Shown here: positions 6,868-13,635 of the stretch, one piece after another
How positions within the stretch are numbered: position 1 is the first letter of the stretch
Layout: the number at the start of each line of letters is the position of its first letter
Assembly (NCBI GenBank): GCA_023398105.1
Contig: JAEWST010000056.1
Location: forward strand, 1-15,294
DNA: 15,294 nucleotides
Origin: Bacillota bacterium
GTDB taxonomy: Bacteria; Bacillota; Clostridia; Acetivibrionales; DSM-1351
Reading direction: 5' to 3'
Made by a program: the position numbers and the translations under genes
The notes under the pieces: model-generated
What the model saw: the letters and a program-made list of their open reading frames with translations, nothing else
Database searches by the model: none
What the model was told of the DNA's origin: nothing

Positions 6868-7141
6868 ACTCTTCTTTCAGGATGAAAGATGGATTAGTAA
6901 TGCTACTTTCAAAACTTCTTGCCAAGCAACTTACAAAATTACTTTCTACAAAACTGCTTTGAATGTTACTTACAAAATTACTTACTGCAAAACTGCTTTG
7001 AATGTTACTTACAAAATTACTTACTGCAAAACTACTTTGAATGTTACTTACAAAATTACTTACTGCAAAACTACTTTTAAAGCTACTTACAAAACTTCTT
7101 GTAATGCCACTTGCTGGATTACTCTTAAAACAACTTGCCAA
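6866..7141 (-). CDS. Ser/Phe-rich protein with 13-residue tandem repeats, function unknown
   Basis: This 91-aa ORF has the only available in-frame start, TTG at 7141, with a weak AGAGGT site about seven bases upstream and an in-frame TAG 24 bases upstream. Three near-identical 13-residue units (SSFAVSNFVSNIQ) occupy about residues 23-61, and degenerate copies flank them. A hydrophobic residue (F or I) follows S or N every 4, 4 and 5 positions across almost the whole chain (SFVS, SFKS, NFVS, NIQS, SFES). There is no signal peptide or known domain. A strong terminator starts in the stop codon. The plus-strand frame through the same DNA (Thr/Lys/Tyr-rich) is also open but starts within the repeats and has no ribosome site. 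Repetitive DNA keeps several frames open by chance, so this call is moderate. Confidence 0.5.
   Translation of the reverse strand: MASCFKSNPASGITRSFVSSFKSSFAVSNFVSNIQSSFAVSNFVSNIQSSFAVSNFVSNIQSSFVESNFVSCLARSFESSITNPSFILKEE
6956..7072 (-). repeat. 39-bp tandem repeat, three near-perfect copies
   Basis: Copies start at 6956, 6995 and 7034. The second is identical to the first over nearly its full length, and the third differs at one early base (G to A). Degenerate copies extend on both sides (about 6917-6955 and 7073-7111). A period of 39 keeps the frame and encodes 13 residues on the minus strand. The repeat contains a shorter internal ACTTAC/AAAATT alternation. Confidence 0.9.
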
Positions 7142-7166
7142 ACTATTACCTCTTACTTTCCACTAA

Positions 7167-7216
7167 ACTTACACTTGTTCACCGTTTTCTGGTGGAGTCA
7201 TCCCCTTTCGGTAAGT
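7167..7216 (-). ncRNA. Possible structured leader of the repeat ORF
   Basis: On the minus strand ACTTAC (7216-7211) can pair with GTAAGT (7172-7167). Inside it CACC (7194-7191) pairs with GGTG (7183-7180) around a seven-base loop, next to a purine-rich CGAAAGGGGATGACTCC. A separate CAACTT/AAGTTG hairpin lies at 7228-7242. It does not match any riboswitch consensus I can recall well, so it is listed as a weak structural candidate. Confidence 0.25.
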
Positions 7217-7247
7217 CTGTATTTAATCAACTTTTTAAGTTGTAATA

Positions 7248-7276
7248 TATATATACCACTTAATTTTAGGTCTAAA
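7248..7276 (-). promoter_or_regulatory. Candidate promoter for the repeat ORF
   Basis: On the minus strand TTTAGA (7276-7271), 17 bases, then TATATA (7253-7248). Each box matches the consensus at four of six positions. It would give a leader of about 100 bases. Confidence 0.3.
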
Positions 7277-7335
7277 CATGAAAAATAAAAATTTTTTTAA
7301 TTTATATAAATCAATGAATCTTTAGTTATTTTTGG

Positions 7336-7351
7336 TATAATACTTTAGTAT
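7336..7351 (+). promoter_or_regulatory. -10 box and small inverted repeat before the metal ABC operon
   Basis: TATAAT at 7336-7341 is a perfect -10 match. The -35 region is not recognisable. ATAC TTTA GTAT (7340-7351) is a short inverted repeat overlapping the -10 and the likely start site, where a metalloregulator such as a Fur/Zur or MntR-type protein could act. No regulator gene is adjacent and the repeat is too short to assign. Confidence 0.4.
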
Positions 7352-7373
7352 AAAGATTTGGAGAGGATTTTAA

Positions 7374-8198
7374 ATGGAAGAGTTTATTGGAAAACATAAT
7401 GGAAAATGCCAATTGAATAAAGATTGCTGTGGTTATTGCTGTACAAAGATTCAAGGATTTTCAGTGAAGATTGGAAAAACAGAAATACTAAAGGATGTTA
7501 ATTTGCACTTGCATTGCGGTGAGCTTACGGCTATTATAGGACCAAATGGAGCAGGAAAAAGCACACTGCTTAAAGCAATATTGGGAGAGGTTAAGCATGA
7601 GGGAATAATAACTTTTGCAGGCTCCAATGGCGATATTTCAGGCAGGCCAATAGTTGGCTATGTACCGCAGCAGTTAGAATTTGACACAGCAGCACCGATA
7701 AGTGTCCAAAACTTGTTCGCAGCATGTATGAGTAATAAACCAGCATGGTATAAACTATCTAAGCAAATGAATCAAAATATTTTAAAATGTCTTAGCAGAG
7801 TACAGGCAGAAGGTCTTATTAATAAACGGTTAGGCTCATTATCAGGTGGAGAACTGCAAAGGGTTCTATTAGCACTTGCACTTGAGCCAATGCCACAACT
7901 GCTTTTACTAGATGAACCAGTATCAGGTGTTGATAAGAAGGGATTAGAAGTGTTTTATGAAATCGTTTCTAAAGTAAGAGAGTTATATGACCTTTCAATT
8001 ATTCTTGTTTCCCATGACTTAGACTTGGTAAAGAAACATGCTGATAGAGTGGTATTACTAGATGAGACAGTAATATTAAATGGTACACCTGAAAATGTAT
8101 TTGGTGACAAAAGGCTACATGAGACATTTGGCTTATCAAGTTTTTTTAATAGTGAGAATGACGAGAATAGGGGGGAAGATGATGAGCCAGATATATAG
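7374..8198 (+). CDS. Metal ABC transporter ATPase (ZnuC/MntB-like)
   Basis: This 274-aa nucleotide-binding subunit drives import, probably of zinc or manganese. It has Walker A GPNGAGKST (56-64), Q-loop Q99/Q100, signature LSGGE (156-160), Walker B LLLLDEP (177-182) and H-loop His214. The start ATG follows GGAGAGGA. An N-terminal extension of about 25 residues is cysteine-rich (C12, C18, C19, C22, C23, spaced C-x5-CC-x2-CC) and precedes the core; it could bind metal. The C-terminal tail is strongly acidic (about residues 259-274). The downstream permease overlaps its 3' end, so they are translationally coupled. Zinc versus manganese cannot be decided from these subunits. Confidence 0.85.
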   Translation: MEEFIGKHNGKCQLNKDCCGYCCTKIQGFSVKIGKTEILKDVNLHLHCGELTAIIGPNGAGKSTLLKAILGEVKHEGIITFAGSNGDISGRPIVGYVPQQLEFDTAAPISVQNLFAACMSNKPAWYKLSKQMNQNILKCLSRVQAEGLINKRLGSLSGGELQRVLLALALEPMPQLLLLDEPVSGVDKKGLEVFYEIVSKVRELYDLSIILVSHDLDLVKKHADRVVLLDETVILNGTPENVFGDKRLHETFGLSSFFNSENDENRGEDDEPDI

Positions 8199-9009
8199 TA
8201 TGCTAGATGTTATTTTACCATTCGAATGGCTTGGCTATGACTTTATGAAAAATGCATTTTTAGCAGTATTGCTGATTACACCTATTTTTGCAATATTAGG
8301 AACAATTATTGTTAATAACCGAATGGCTTTTTTCTCTGATGCATTAGGACATGGAGCTTTTACAGGAATTGCAATAGGTACTGCAATAGGTGTAATTTCT
8401 CCAATGTGGTCAGCGATAGCTTTTTCAATAGCGTTTTCTATATTGATAACTATTGTAAAGAATAAAACAAAGACATCAACTGACACTGTAATAGGAGTAT
8501 TTTCATCAGCTGCTATTGCACTGGGTTTAGTAATAATAAATGCTTCAAAATACAGTTCTTTGTTTATAGGAGATTTGCTGAGTATTAGTTCACAAGAGGT
8601 AGGAGTACTATTTGTTTTGGCAATTTTGGTTATTGTACTTTGGATTGTCTTTTACAATAAAGTGCTTTTGGTTAGTCTTAATCAATCATTAGCAAGAAGT
8701 CGTGGAATAAATACCCTTGCAGTTGAAATTGTGCTAACTTCTGTGATTGCTGTAGTGGTAACGATAAGTATACAATGGGTTGGACTTCTGATTATAAATT
8801 CCTTATTGGTATTACCTGCAGCGGCAGCTAGAAATGTATCCACAAATACCAAGCAATATAATGTTATTGCACTTGTTGTGTCAGTAGTATCGGGAATTGT
8901 TGGACTAATACTATCATATTACTTTGACATGGCGACAGGAGCTACAATAGTAATTGTTTCTGCAGTAATTTATTTTATTACATTGGCAATGAGGAAGAGG
9001 TTTGCGTAG
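8182..9009 (+). CDS. Metal ABC transporter permease (ZnuB/MntC-like, ABC-3 family)
   Basis: This integral membrane subunit of about 275 aa has eight or nine helices. ABC-3 hallmarks are FFSDALGHGAFTGIAIG near the N terminus, SIQWVGLLIINSLLVLPAAAARN in the middle, and YYFDMATGATIVIVSAVIYF near the end. The frame is open further upstream to 8080, inside the ATPase gene. I chose ATG 8182 because a GGGGGGAAG ribosome site ends six bases before it; ATG 8179 is the alternative. The overlap with the ATPase stop is 17 bases. No periplasmic-type binding protein (ZnuA/MntA) follows; a terminator and convergent gene come next, so that part must be encoded elsewhere. Confidence 0.85.
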   Translation: MSQIYSMLDVILPFEWLGYDFMKNAFLAVLLITPIFAILGTIIVNNRMAFFSDALGHGAFTGIAIGTAIGVISPMWSAIAFSIAFSILITIVKNKTKTSTDTVIGVFSSAAIALGLVIINASKYSSLFIGDLLSISSQEVGVLFVLAILVIVLWIVFYNKVLLVSLNQSLARSRGINTLAVEIVLTSVIAVVVTISIQWVGLLIINSLLVLPAAAARNVSTNTKQYNVIALVVSVVSGIVGLILSYYFDMATGATIVIVSAVIYFITLAMRKRFA

Positions 9010-9031
9010 CAAATCTTTTAGTGAGCAATAA

Positions 9032-9051
9032 TTCAACTTTCCCAGTTGAAA
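9032..9051 (+). repeat. CAACTTTC hairpin repeat, copy 2
   Basis: TTCAACTTTCCCAGTTGAAA differs from the copy at 6547-6528 (minus strand) at two positions. Here TCAACTTTCC (9033-9042) can instead pair with GGAAGGTTGA (9076-9085), a 10-bp stem with one G-U pair closing a 33-base loop. It lies between the permease stop and the terminator. Confidence 0.5.
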
Positions 9052-9071
9052 AATGCAGGTGTTAGACTTAT

Positions 9072-9086
9072 CAATGGAAGGTTGAG
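9072..9086 (-). repeat. CTCAACCTTCCATTG repeat, copy 2
   Basis: On the minus strand this reads CTCAACCTTCCATTG, 13 of 15 matches to the copy at 6430-6416. It forms the 3' arm of the long stem with 9033-9042. Confidence 0.45.
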
Positions 9087-9098
9087 TTAGTATATAAA

Positions 9099-9126
9099 AA
9101 ATACGCTGGCTTTTGCCAGCGTATTT
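9099..9126. terminator. Bidirectional terminator between convergent ABC and GH94 genes
   Basis: AAATACGCTGGC (9099-9110) pairs perfectly with GCCAGCGTATTT (9115-9126) around TTTT. It is A-flanked on one side and T-flanked on the other, so it can serve the permease gene (+) and the phosphorylase gene (-). Confidence 0.9.
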
Positions 9127-9150
9127 CAAACCTAACAACTATTTCAGTTT

Positions 9151-11598
9151 TTAATTTCCCATCACAACTAGCACATCATTAGTTTCAACTAAATCTTCAC
9201 AGCCAATATAACAGCCGTCAAGCTTCTTTCCATTGATAACTATATACTTAACTCCCTTTTCAACGCCTTCATTATTTTCAACCTTGATATTAAGCATTTT
9301 ACCTCTGAATATTTTATTCATTGTAAAGCCCTTCCATGTTGATGGAATACAAGGATCTAGTTTAATACCATCATATTGAGGCTGTAAACCGAGGATTCCA
9401 TTAACTAATGAAACCATAACTGTTGATGCTGTACCTGTAAGCCAATGTACGTGGGAACGCCCATGATTCAACGAGTCAATGCCTTCTGTTGCTTGACCGT
9501 GAACATAAGGTTCTAGCTTTCTGATTTCAGCTTGATCATTCATTGCGGCAGGGTTTATTTCTGTAAAATATTCATACGCCCTATTTCCGTTACCTACTAT
9601 AGTTTCAGCAAGAATAAGCCATCCCTGAGGTTGTGAGAAAATACCTGCGTTTTCTTTTGTACCTTCATTGAAAAGCACCATTCTTGCTACAGGCATACCA
9701 TATTCTTTGAATGGAGGATAGAATAATCTTGCTCCATATTTGGTGTTGAGCTTATTGTAAACACTGTTAAGAGCAGTTTTTGCCTTCTCACCTTTAGCAA
9801 CTCCACTAATAACTGACCACGTTTGCGGATTCAGCCATATATTAGCTTCGGCATTTTCTCTTGCTCCCATAGTATAACCATCTTCAGTAAAGCCACGGAC
9901 ATACTGATCCTCTTGCCATGCATATTGTTCAAATTGTGTACTGAGCCTTTCAATATGCTCATCAGCCCAGTTAATATCGACGCTTAAACCCTTCTTTTGT
10001 GCAAACTCCTTGAAGATAGCTAACGCATAATAGAGCTGAAAAGCTACAAACATAGACTCACCTTTAGCTCCAAGTCTCAAACAGTCATTCCAATCTGCAA
10101 ATAATCCAGCAGGGAAACCATGACTGCCTTGTCTGTCTAAATTAAATTGTATTGCTTGCCGTAAATGATTATAAACTGTTGCCTCACCTTTATCAGCATA
10201 AGGAATTACTTCATCAACAAAGCTCAATTCACCGCTTTCTTTTATATAAGTAATAACTGTAGGGAAAAGCCAAAGAGCATCATCAGCTCGATAATAGGAT
10301 TGCCCTGTTGCTTTAGCATACTCAGATTCATCAGGTGTGGCAACTTGTCCTGCTTTGTGATCGAATTTTACTAGAGGAAGTCCTCCCCCATTAGAAACCT
10401 GTGCACTAAGCATCAGCCAAAGTCTTTCTCGTGCCAATTTTTCATCAAGATGAATTATGCCCTGAATATCCTGAACAGTATCACGATAACCCAATCCATT
10501 TCTAAGACCACAATATTGGAAGGAGGCAGCTCTTGACCATAGAAATGTAATGAAGCACTGATAAGCATTCCAAACATTAACCATGTTATCAAAGTTGTCA
10601 TCAGGAGTATTTACCTGTAGATTGTTGAGACGCGCATGCCAGAATTTTTTCAGTTCTGCAAACTGCTCATTTACAGTGGCACTAATAGTATTGGTGGTTT
10701 CGCCATTATATTTTTTAATAACACTTTTAGCAACATCTTCATTTCCTGCTCCAAGAACAAACACCATTTCTTTTTCTTCGCCAGGAGCTAAAATAATATC
10801 TATTTGTAAAGCACCAAAGGAATTACAGTTATAAGCAGCGGTATTTGAACATTTGCCAGTCTCTACAGCTAAAGGATTGCCATAATTTCTGTAATTACCA
10901 AGAAAAGCTTCTCTTTCCCCATCAAAAGCAGAGACAGTTTGACCAGCAACACCGAAAAATCTGCAGGAGGGGTCACCCATTGTATCACAGTGCCCGTCTA
11001 CATCGCTGGAAGCTTCACTGCCATTTTCATTAATAACCTGAAGGATATGATCACCTTTAAAATATGTTTTGCTAATAAACTGTGAATATTGAAGATTTAC
11101 TGTATCGTTCTCATAGTGGTCATGGTTTGTAAATTCCACCATTCCATATACAGAAAGGTTCTTTTTTTCAATTCCATTATTCTTAATCTTGAATTGCCAA
11201 ACTTCATAGTTTTTATCAAGAGGAACAAAATATAGTGTCGCTGTGTCAATAGATCTATAGGATGAGGATATTTGAGTATATGCTGTACCATGACGACACT
11301 CACTTTTGTATTTATCTATAGGCTTGCAAACAGGCTGCCATGAGCCAGACCAGAAATCACCGTCCGAATTATCACGAATATAAATATATCTTCCAGGCTG
11401 ATCGTTAGATACAGTGTTAAATCTAAATCGTATAATTCTGCCTGAAGCACCTGATTTGACAAAGCTATAGCCTGTAGCATTATTGGAGATAATAGCACCA
11501 TAATCAACTGAGCCTAGGTAATTACACCACGGAGCTGGTGTATCAGGGCGGTTAATGACATACTCTTTTTGTAATTCATCAAAATAACCATAATTCAT
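9151..11598 (-). CDS. GH94 disaccharide phosphorylase (cellobiose/chitobiose phosphorylase family)
   Basis: This 815-aa enzyme has the length of cellobiose phosphorylases (about 811 aa). Family landmarks are the N-terminal GYFD..KEYVI.RPDTPAPW.NYLG, RHG.AYT, NGLGYRDTVQDIQG, the catalytic acid region ADWNDCL (Asp505 the likely proton donor), KENAGIFSQPQGW, EPYVHGQ, WLTGTAS and the C-terminal DPCIPSTWKGF. It should cleave a beta-linked disaccharide with phosphate, yielding a sugar 1-phosphate and a free sugar or acid in the cytosol, which saves ATP. There is no signal peptide. The sequence has features of both cellobiose and N,N'-diacetylchitobiose phosphorylases (for example NPLAVETGKCSN resembles the latter), so the substrate is uncertain. 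ATG at 11598 follows GGAGGTG eight bases upstream. It is a single-gene unit between terminators and a divergent chemoreceptor. Confidence 0.9.
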   Translation of the reverse strand: MNYGYFDELQKEYVINRPDTPAPWCNYLGSVDYGAIISNNATGYSFVKSGASGRIIRFRFNTVSNDQPGRYIYIRDNSDGDFWSGSWQPVCKPIDKYKSECRHGTAYTQISSSYRSIDTATLYFVPLDKNYEVWQFKIKNNGIEKKNLSVYGMVEFTNHDHYENDTVNLQYSQFISKTYFKGDHILQVINENGSEASSDVDGHCDTMGDPSCRFFGVAGQTVSAFDGEREAFLGNYRNYGNPLAVETGKCSNTAAYNCNSFGALQIDIILAPGEEKEMVFVLGAGNEDVAKSVIKKYNGETTNTISATVNEQFAELKKFWHARLNNLQVNTPDDNFDNMVNVWNAYQCFITFLWSRAASFQYCGLRNGLGYRDTVQDIQGIIHLDEKLARERLWLMLSAQVSNGGGLPLVKFDHKAGQVATPDESEYAKATGQSYYRADDALWLFPTVITYIKESGELSFVDEVIPYADKGEATVYNHLRQAIQFNLDRQGSHGFPAGLFADWNDCLRLGAKGESMFVAFQLYYALAIFKEFAQKKGLSVDINWADEHIERLSTQFEQYAWQEDQYVRGFTEDGYTMGARENAEANIWLNPQTWSVISGVAKGEKAKTALNSVYNKLNTKYGARLFYPPFKEYGMPVARMVLFNEGTKENAGIFSQPQGWLILAETIVGNGNRAYEYFTEINPAAMNDQAEIRKLEPYVHGQATEGIDSLNHGRSHVHWLTGTASTVMVSLVNGILGLQPQYDGIKLDPCIPSTWKGFTMNKIFRGKMLNIKVENNEGVEKGVKYIVINGKKLDGCYIGCEDLVETNDVLVVMGN

Positions 11599-11656
11599 AT
11601 AAAAACACCTCCAAAAAATCTAAATACTGATGTATATATTATTTTAATACTTAGCA

Positions 11657-11684
11657 ATAATATCACATATTCGGCAAAAAGTAA
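11657..11684 (-). promoter_or_regulatory. Candidate promoter of the GH94 gene
   Basis: On the minus strand TTACTT (11684-11679), a 16-base spacer and TATTAT (11662-11657) resemble sigma-A boxes. They would give a leader of about 50 bases. Confidence 0.4.
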
Positions 11685-11764
11685 TACTGAATTTCAGAAC
11701 TAAAATATAATTTAAAAATTATGTACAATTTTTGATAAAAATGGATATAGGAATTGTATATTTT

Positions 11765-11792
11765 TTGAAAAGTGGTAATATATTCTTATAAC
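11765..11792 (+). promoter_or_regulatory. Promoter of the chemoreceptor transcript
   Basis: TTGAAA (11765-11770), 16 bases, then TATAAC (11787-11792), each a good match to sigma-A boxes. Transcription would start near 11799, about 280 bases before the chemoreceptor start, so the structured segment 11818-12032 would be leader RNA. Confidence 0.55.
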
Positions 11793-11817
11793 GCCTTGAT
11801 TCAAAATGAAATTTATC

Positions 11818-12032
11818 GATGTACAAAAATTTATACAAACTCGAAAATGCACCTTGTGTTCAAATCCACAAAAAGCTGCTTGCAGCTTTTTGATATGCGA
11901 AGAGAACAATGAATGTGCGAAATGCAAGCTTCACATTTTTCGAGCTATTACATCAGCGGCGTATGAGCGATGCAGGAGATATTCTCACCGCCTGAAAATC
12001 AAAGCGGTACCCGCCACTTGTAGTAGTGGGGG
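11818..12032 (+). ncRNA. Structured leader RNA candidate upstream of the chemoreceptor
   Basis: The segment is richer in G+C than its flanks and folds into nested and serial helices visible by eye. GATGTA (11818-11823) pairs with TACATC (11949-11954). CTCGAAAATG (11840-11849) pairs with CATTTTTCGAG (11934-11944, one extra T). Inside are TTGTG/CACAA, a near-perfect AAAAGCTG/CAGCTTTT hairpin (about 11873-11890), and GCAC/GTGC (11849-11852 with 11915-11918). After it come GGCG/CGCC plus TGAG/CTCA (11958-11992), GCGG/CCGC (12004-12014), and an alternative CCACT/AGTGG stem (12014-12029). It fits a riboswitch-like leader. I could not match a known class: the c-di-GMP-I core is absent. CCCGCCACT with GTGAAAATC-like context only superficially recalls cobalamin riboswitches, and the B12 box is missing. 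Confidence 0.45.
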
Positions 12033-12078
12033 ACATTTTCTTGCCTCGTTATATTAATTTTATCAGAGGAGAAAAGTA

Positions 12079-13554
12079 ATGATAGAAAATGGTAATGAGC
12101 ATTTAACTAATAGAGTAGTTTTGATAATAAACTCTATTCTTAGTTTATTTTTAGTTTTAGGCTATTTAGTTGAGTTTTTTAAAGAAACTAAAAGTTTGCA
12201 GTATGTAATGATATTTATTGTTTCAGTAATCATTCCTATATCAATTGCACTTTTTATGTATATAAAAAATGCAGCAAACAAAAGAATTAAATATGTAACT
12301 ATGGTAGGATATTTAATTATATATTCAATAGCACTTACTACTGCAGCAACACGGCTGGCATTTGTTTATATATTTCCTATTATAGTAATGTATTTACTTT
12401 ATTTTGACTTAAAATTAACAGTATATAGCTACTCATATGTATTTGTTATTAATATGGTAGTAATAATACGAGAACTGATTTTTGGCAAAGTAGATGCTAG
12501 AACCACTACAGATTTAACCATTCAGTTTGCGGCAATTTTATTGTTTGGTATAGCAATCATACTATCTACTAAATTATCAAACAAGCTATGCTTTGATAAA
12601 ATTAATAGTATAAAGACACAGCAGCGAAAACAAGAAGAGATTATTTCAAAAATATTAGAGGCTGCTAATCTTTTGGATTCAAATGCAAAAGAAGTACAAA
12701 ATTTTATGGCAGAATTTAATATTTCAATAGGTCAGGTTAGTAGTGCAATTGATGAAATTTCAAAAGGTGCACAAAGTACTTCCGAGAATATGACACAGCA
12801 GTCAGAGGCCACAGAAAAAATAAGAGAATTAATTCATATAACTTCTGAGTTATCCAAACAAATGGGTGATTTATCCAACAACTCTACAAATGATGTAAAT
12901 GAAGGTTTAAATGTTGTAAATTTGCTTAACGATAAGGCTACAATAGTTAATGAAAGAAGCTTGAAGGTAGAAAAACAAATGGCAGAGCTAGAGAGTAAAA
13001 CAGCTGAAATATTAGGTATTACAACAATTATTTCGGAAATTAGTGCACAAACCAATCTACTTTCACTAAATGCATCTATTGAAGCGGCAAGAGCAGGCGA
13101 AGCTGGAAAAGGATTTGCTGTAGTTGCAGATGAAATTAGGCAGCTTGCTGACCAGAGCAAACAATCTTCAACTAAGATTTATGCAATTATTAATGAGCTA
13201 AATGAAACAGTTAAAAACTGTGTAGACCAAATACATAGCATGAAAAATGCAAATCAAGAGCAAAATGAATTTATTGTTAATACAAAAAATATCTATAGTC
13301 ACATAAGTGATAATACAAGTAAACTATCAGGCAATGTTAAAGAGGTTAATTCTCAAATAGAAACTATTGTAGAATCAAATGAGTCAATAATTGAAAGTAT
13401 TAATAGAATTGCAGCAGTCAGTGAAGAGACGGCTGCAAGTTCTGAGGAAGCAAATGCTATGGCTAATGCAAACTTACAAAATGTTGAGGAATTAATGATA
13501 AAAATAAATGAAATTATTAGTACAGCAGATGCAATGAAGGAATATGTAAAATAA
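12079..13554 (+). CDS. Methyl-accepting chemotaxis protein with six-helix membrane sensor
   Basis: This 491-aa chemoreceptor has about six hydrophobic helices in residues 10-165, with only short loops. A short linker (about 170-195, no HAMP domain visible) and a long cytoplasmic coiled-coil signalling domain (about 200-491) follow. The conserved hairpin tip that contacts CheA and CheW is seen at about residues 320-360 (EISAQTNLLSLNASIEAARAG, then GKGFAVVADEIRQLA). Flanking EETAASSEEANAMA-type segments are typical methylation regions. Because there is no extracytoplasmic ligand domain, it probably senses a membrane, energetic or intracellular cue (inference). ATG 12079 follows AGAGGAGAA at about six bases. 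It is monocistronic, with its own promoter, a long structured leader and a strong terminator. Confidence 0.9.
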   Translation: MIENGNEHLTNRVVLIINSILSLFLVLGYLVEFFKETKSLQYVMIFIVSVIIPISIALFMYIKNAANKRIKYVTMVGYLIIYSIALTTAATRLAFVYIFPIIVMYLLYFDLKLTVYSYSYVFVINMVVIIRELIFGKVDARTTTDLTIQFAAILLFGIAIILSTKLSNKLCFDKINSIKTQQRKQEEIISKILEAANLLDSNAKEVQNFMAEFNISIGQVSSAIDEISKGAQSTSENMTQQSEATEKIRELIHITSELSKQMGDLSNNSTNDVNEGLNVVNLLNDKATIVNERSLKVEKQMAELESKTAEILGITTIISEISAQTNLLSLNASIEAARAGEAGKGFAVVADEIRQLADQSKQSSTKIYAIINELNETVKNCVDQIHSMKNANQEQNEFIVNTKNIYSHISDNTSKLSGNVKEVNSQIETIVESNESIIESINRIAAVSEETAASSEEANAMANANLQNVEELMIKINEIISTADAMKEYVK

Positions 13555-13568
13555 TTTTCGATATACAG

Positions 13569-13612
13569 AAAAAAGGGTATCAGCCGATGGAAATTGACTG
13601 ATACCCTTTTTT
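13569..13612. terminator. Bidirectional terminator between chemoreceptor and CE7 esterase
   Basis: AAAAAAGGGTATCAG (13569-13583) pairs perfectly with CTGATACCCTTTTTT (13598-13612), a 15-bp stem with a 14-base loop. The A and T tracts make it work in both directions for the two convergent genes. Confidence 0.92.
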
Positions 13613-13635
13613 GTGTGCTCAGCAAGCTACAATTT

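Noticed and set aside
6956..7072. 39-bp repeats as a CRISPR array
   Set aside because: The units are directly adjacent without unique spacers, and no cas genes are nearby.
7167..7216. GGGGATGACTCC on the minus strand as part of a fluoride riboswitch
   Set aside because: Only one short string resembles that class. The other conserved half and pseudoknot partner are missing, and the downstream ORF is unrelated to fluoride export.
6959..7288. Plus-strand 109-aa Thr/Lys/Tyr-rich ORF through the 39-bp repeats
   Set aside because: Its start lies inside the repeat, has no ribosome site, and the second half runs into intergenic sequence. The minus-strand frame has a terminator at its stop.
8080..8181. 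Upstream extension of the permease reading frame into the ATPase gene
   Set aside because: The extension overlaps conserved ATPase coding sequence, has no ribosome site, and lengthens the N terminus beyond the family norm. The ATG at 8182 has a suitable site.
11712..11927. Minus-strand 71-aa ORF upstream of the GH94 gene
   Set aside because: It has no ribosome site and overlaps the chemoreceptor promoter and leader on the other strand. Its composition looks like translated AT-rich noise.
12004..12045. GCGG..CCCGCCACT followed by GTGGGGGACATTTT: cobalamin riboswitch core, or the end of an IS21-type element
   Set aside because: The B12 box and the upstream conserved bulge of cobalamin riboswitches are not visible. 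No transposase gene, second terminal repeat or target duplication was found. Both ideas stay unproven.
11806..12057. Plus-strand 83-aa ORF with eight cysteines, including two CxxC pairs
   Set aside because: It has no ribosome site before its ATG and lies exactly over the structured leader. The cysteines come from TGC/TGT in hairpin arms. A decayed gene or insertion-sequence remnant cannot be excluded, but the RNA explanation fits better.
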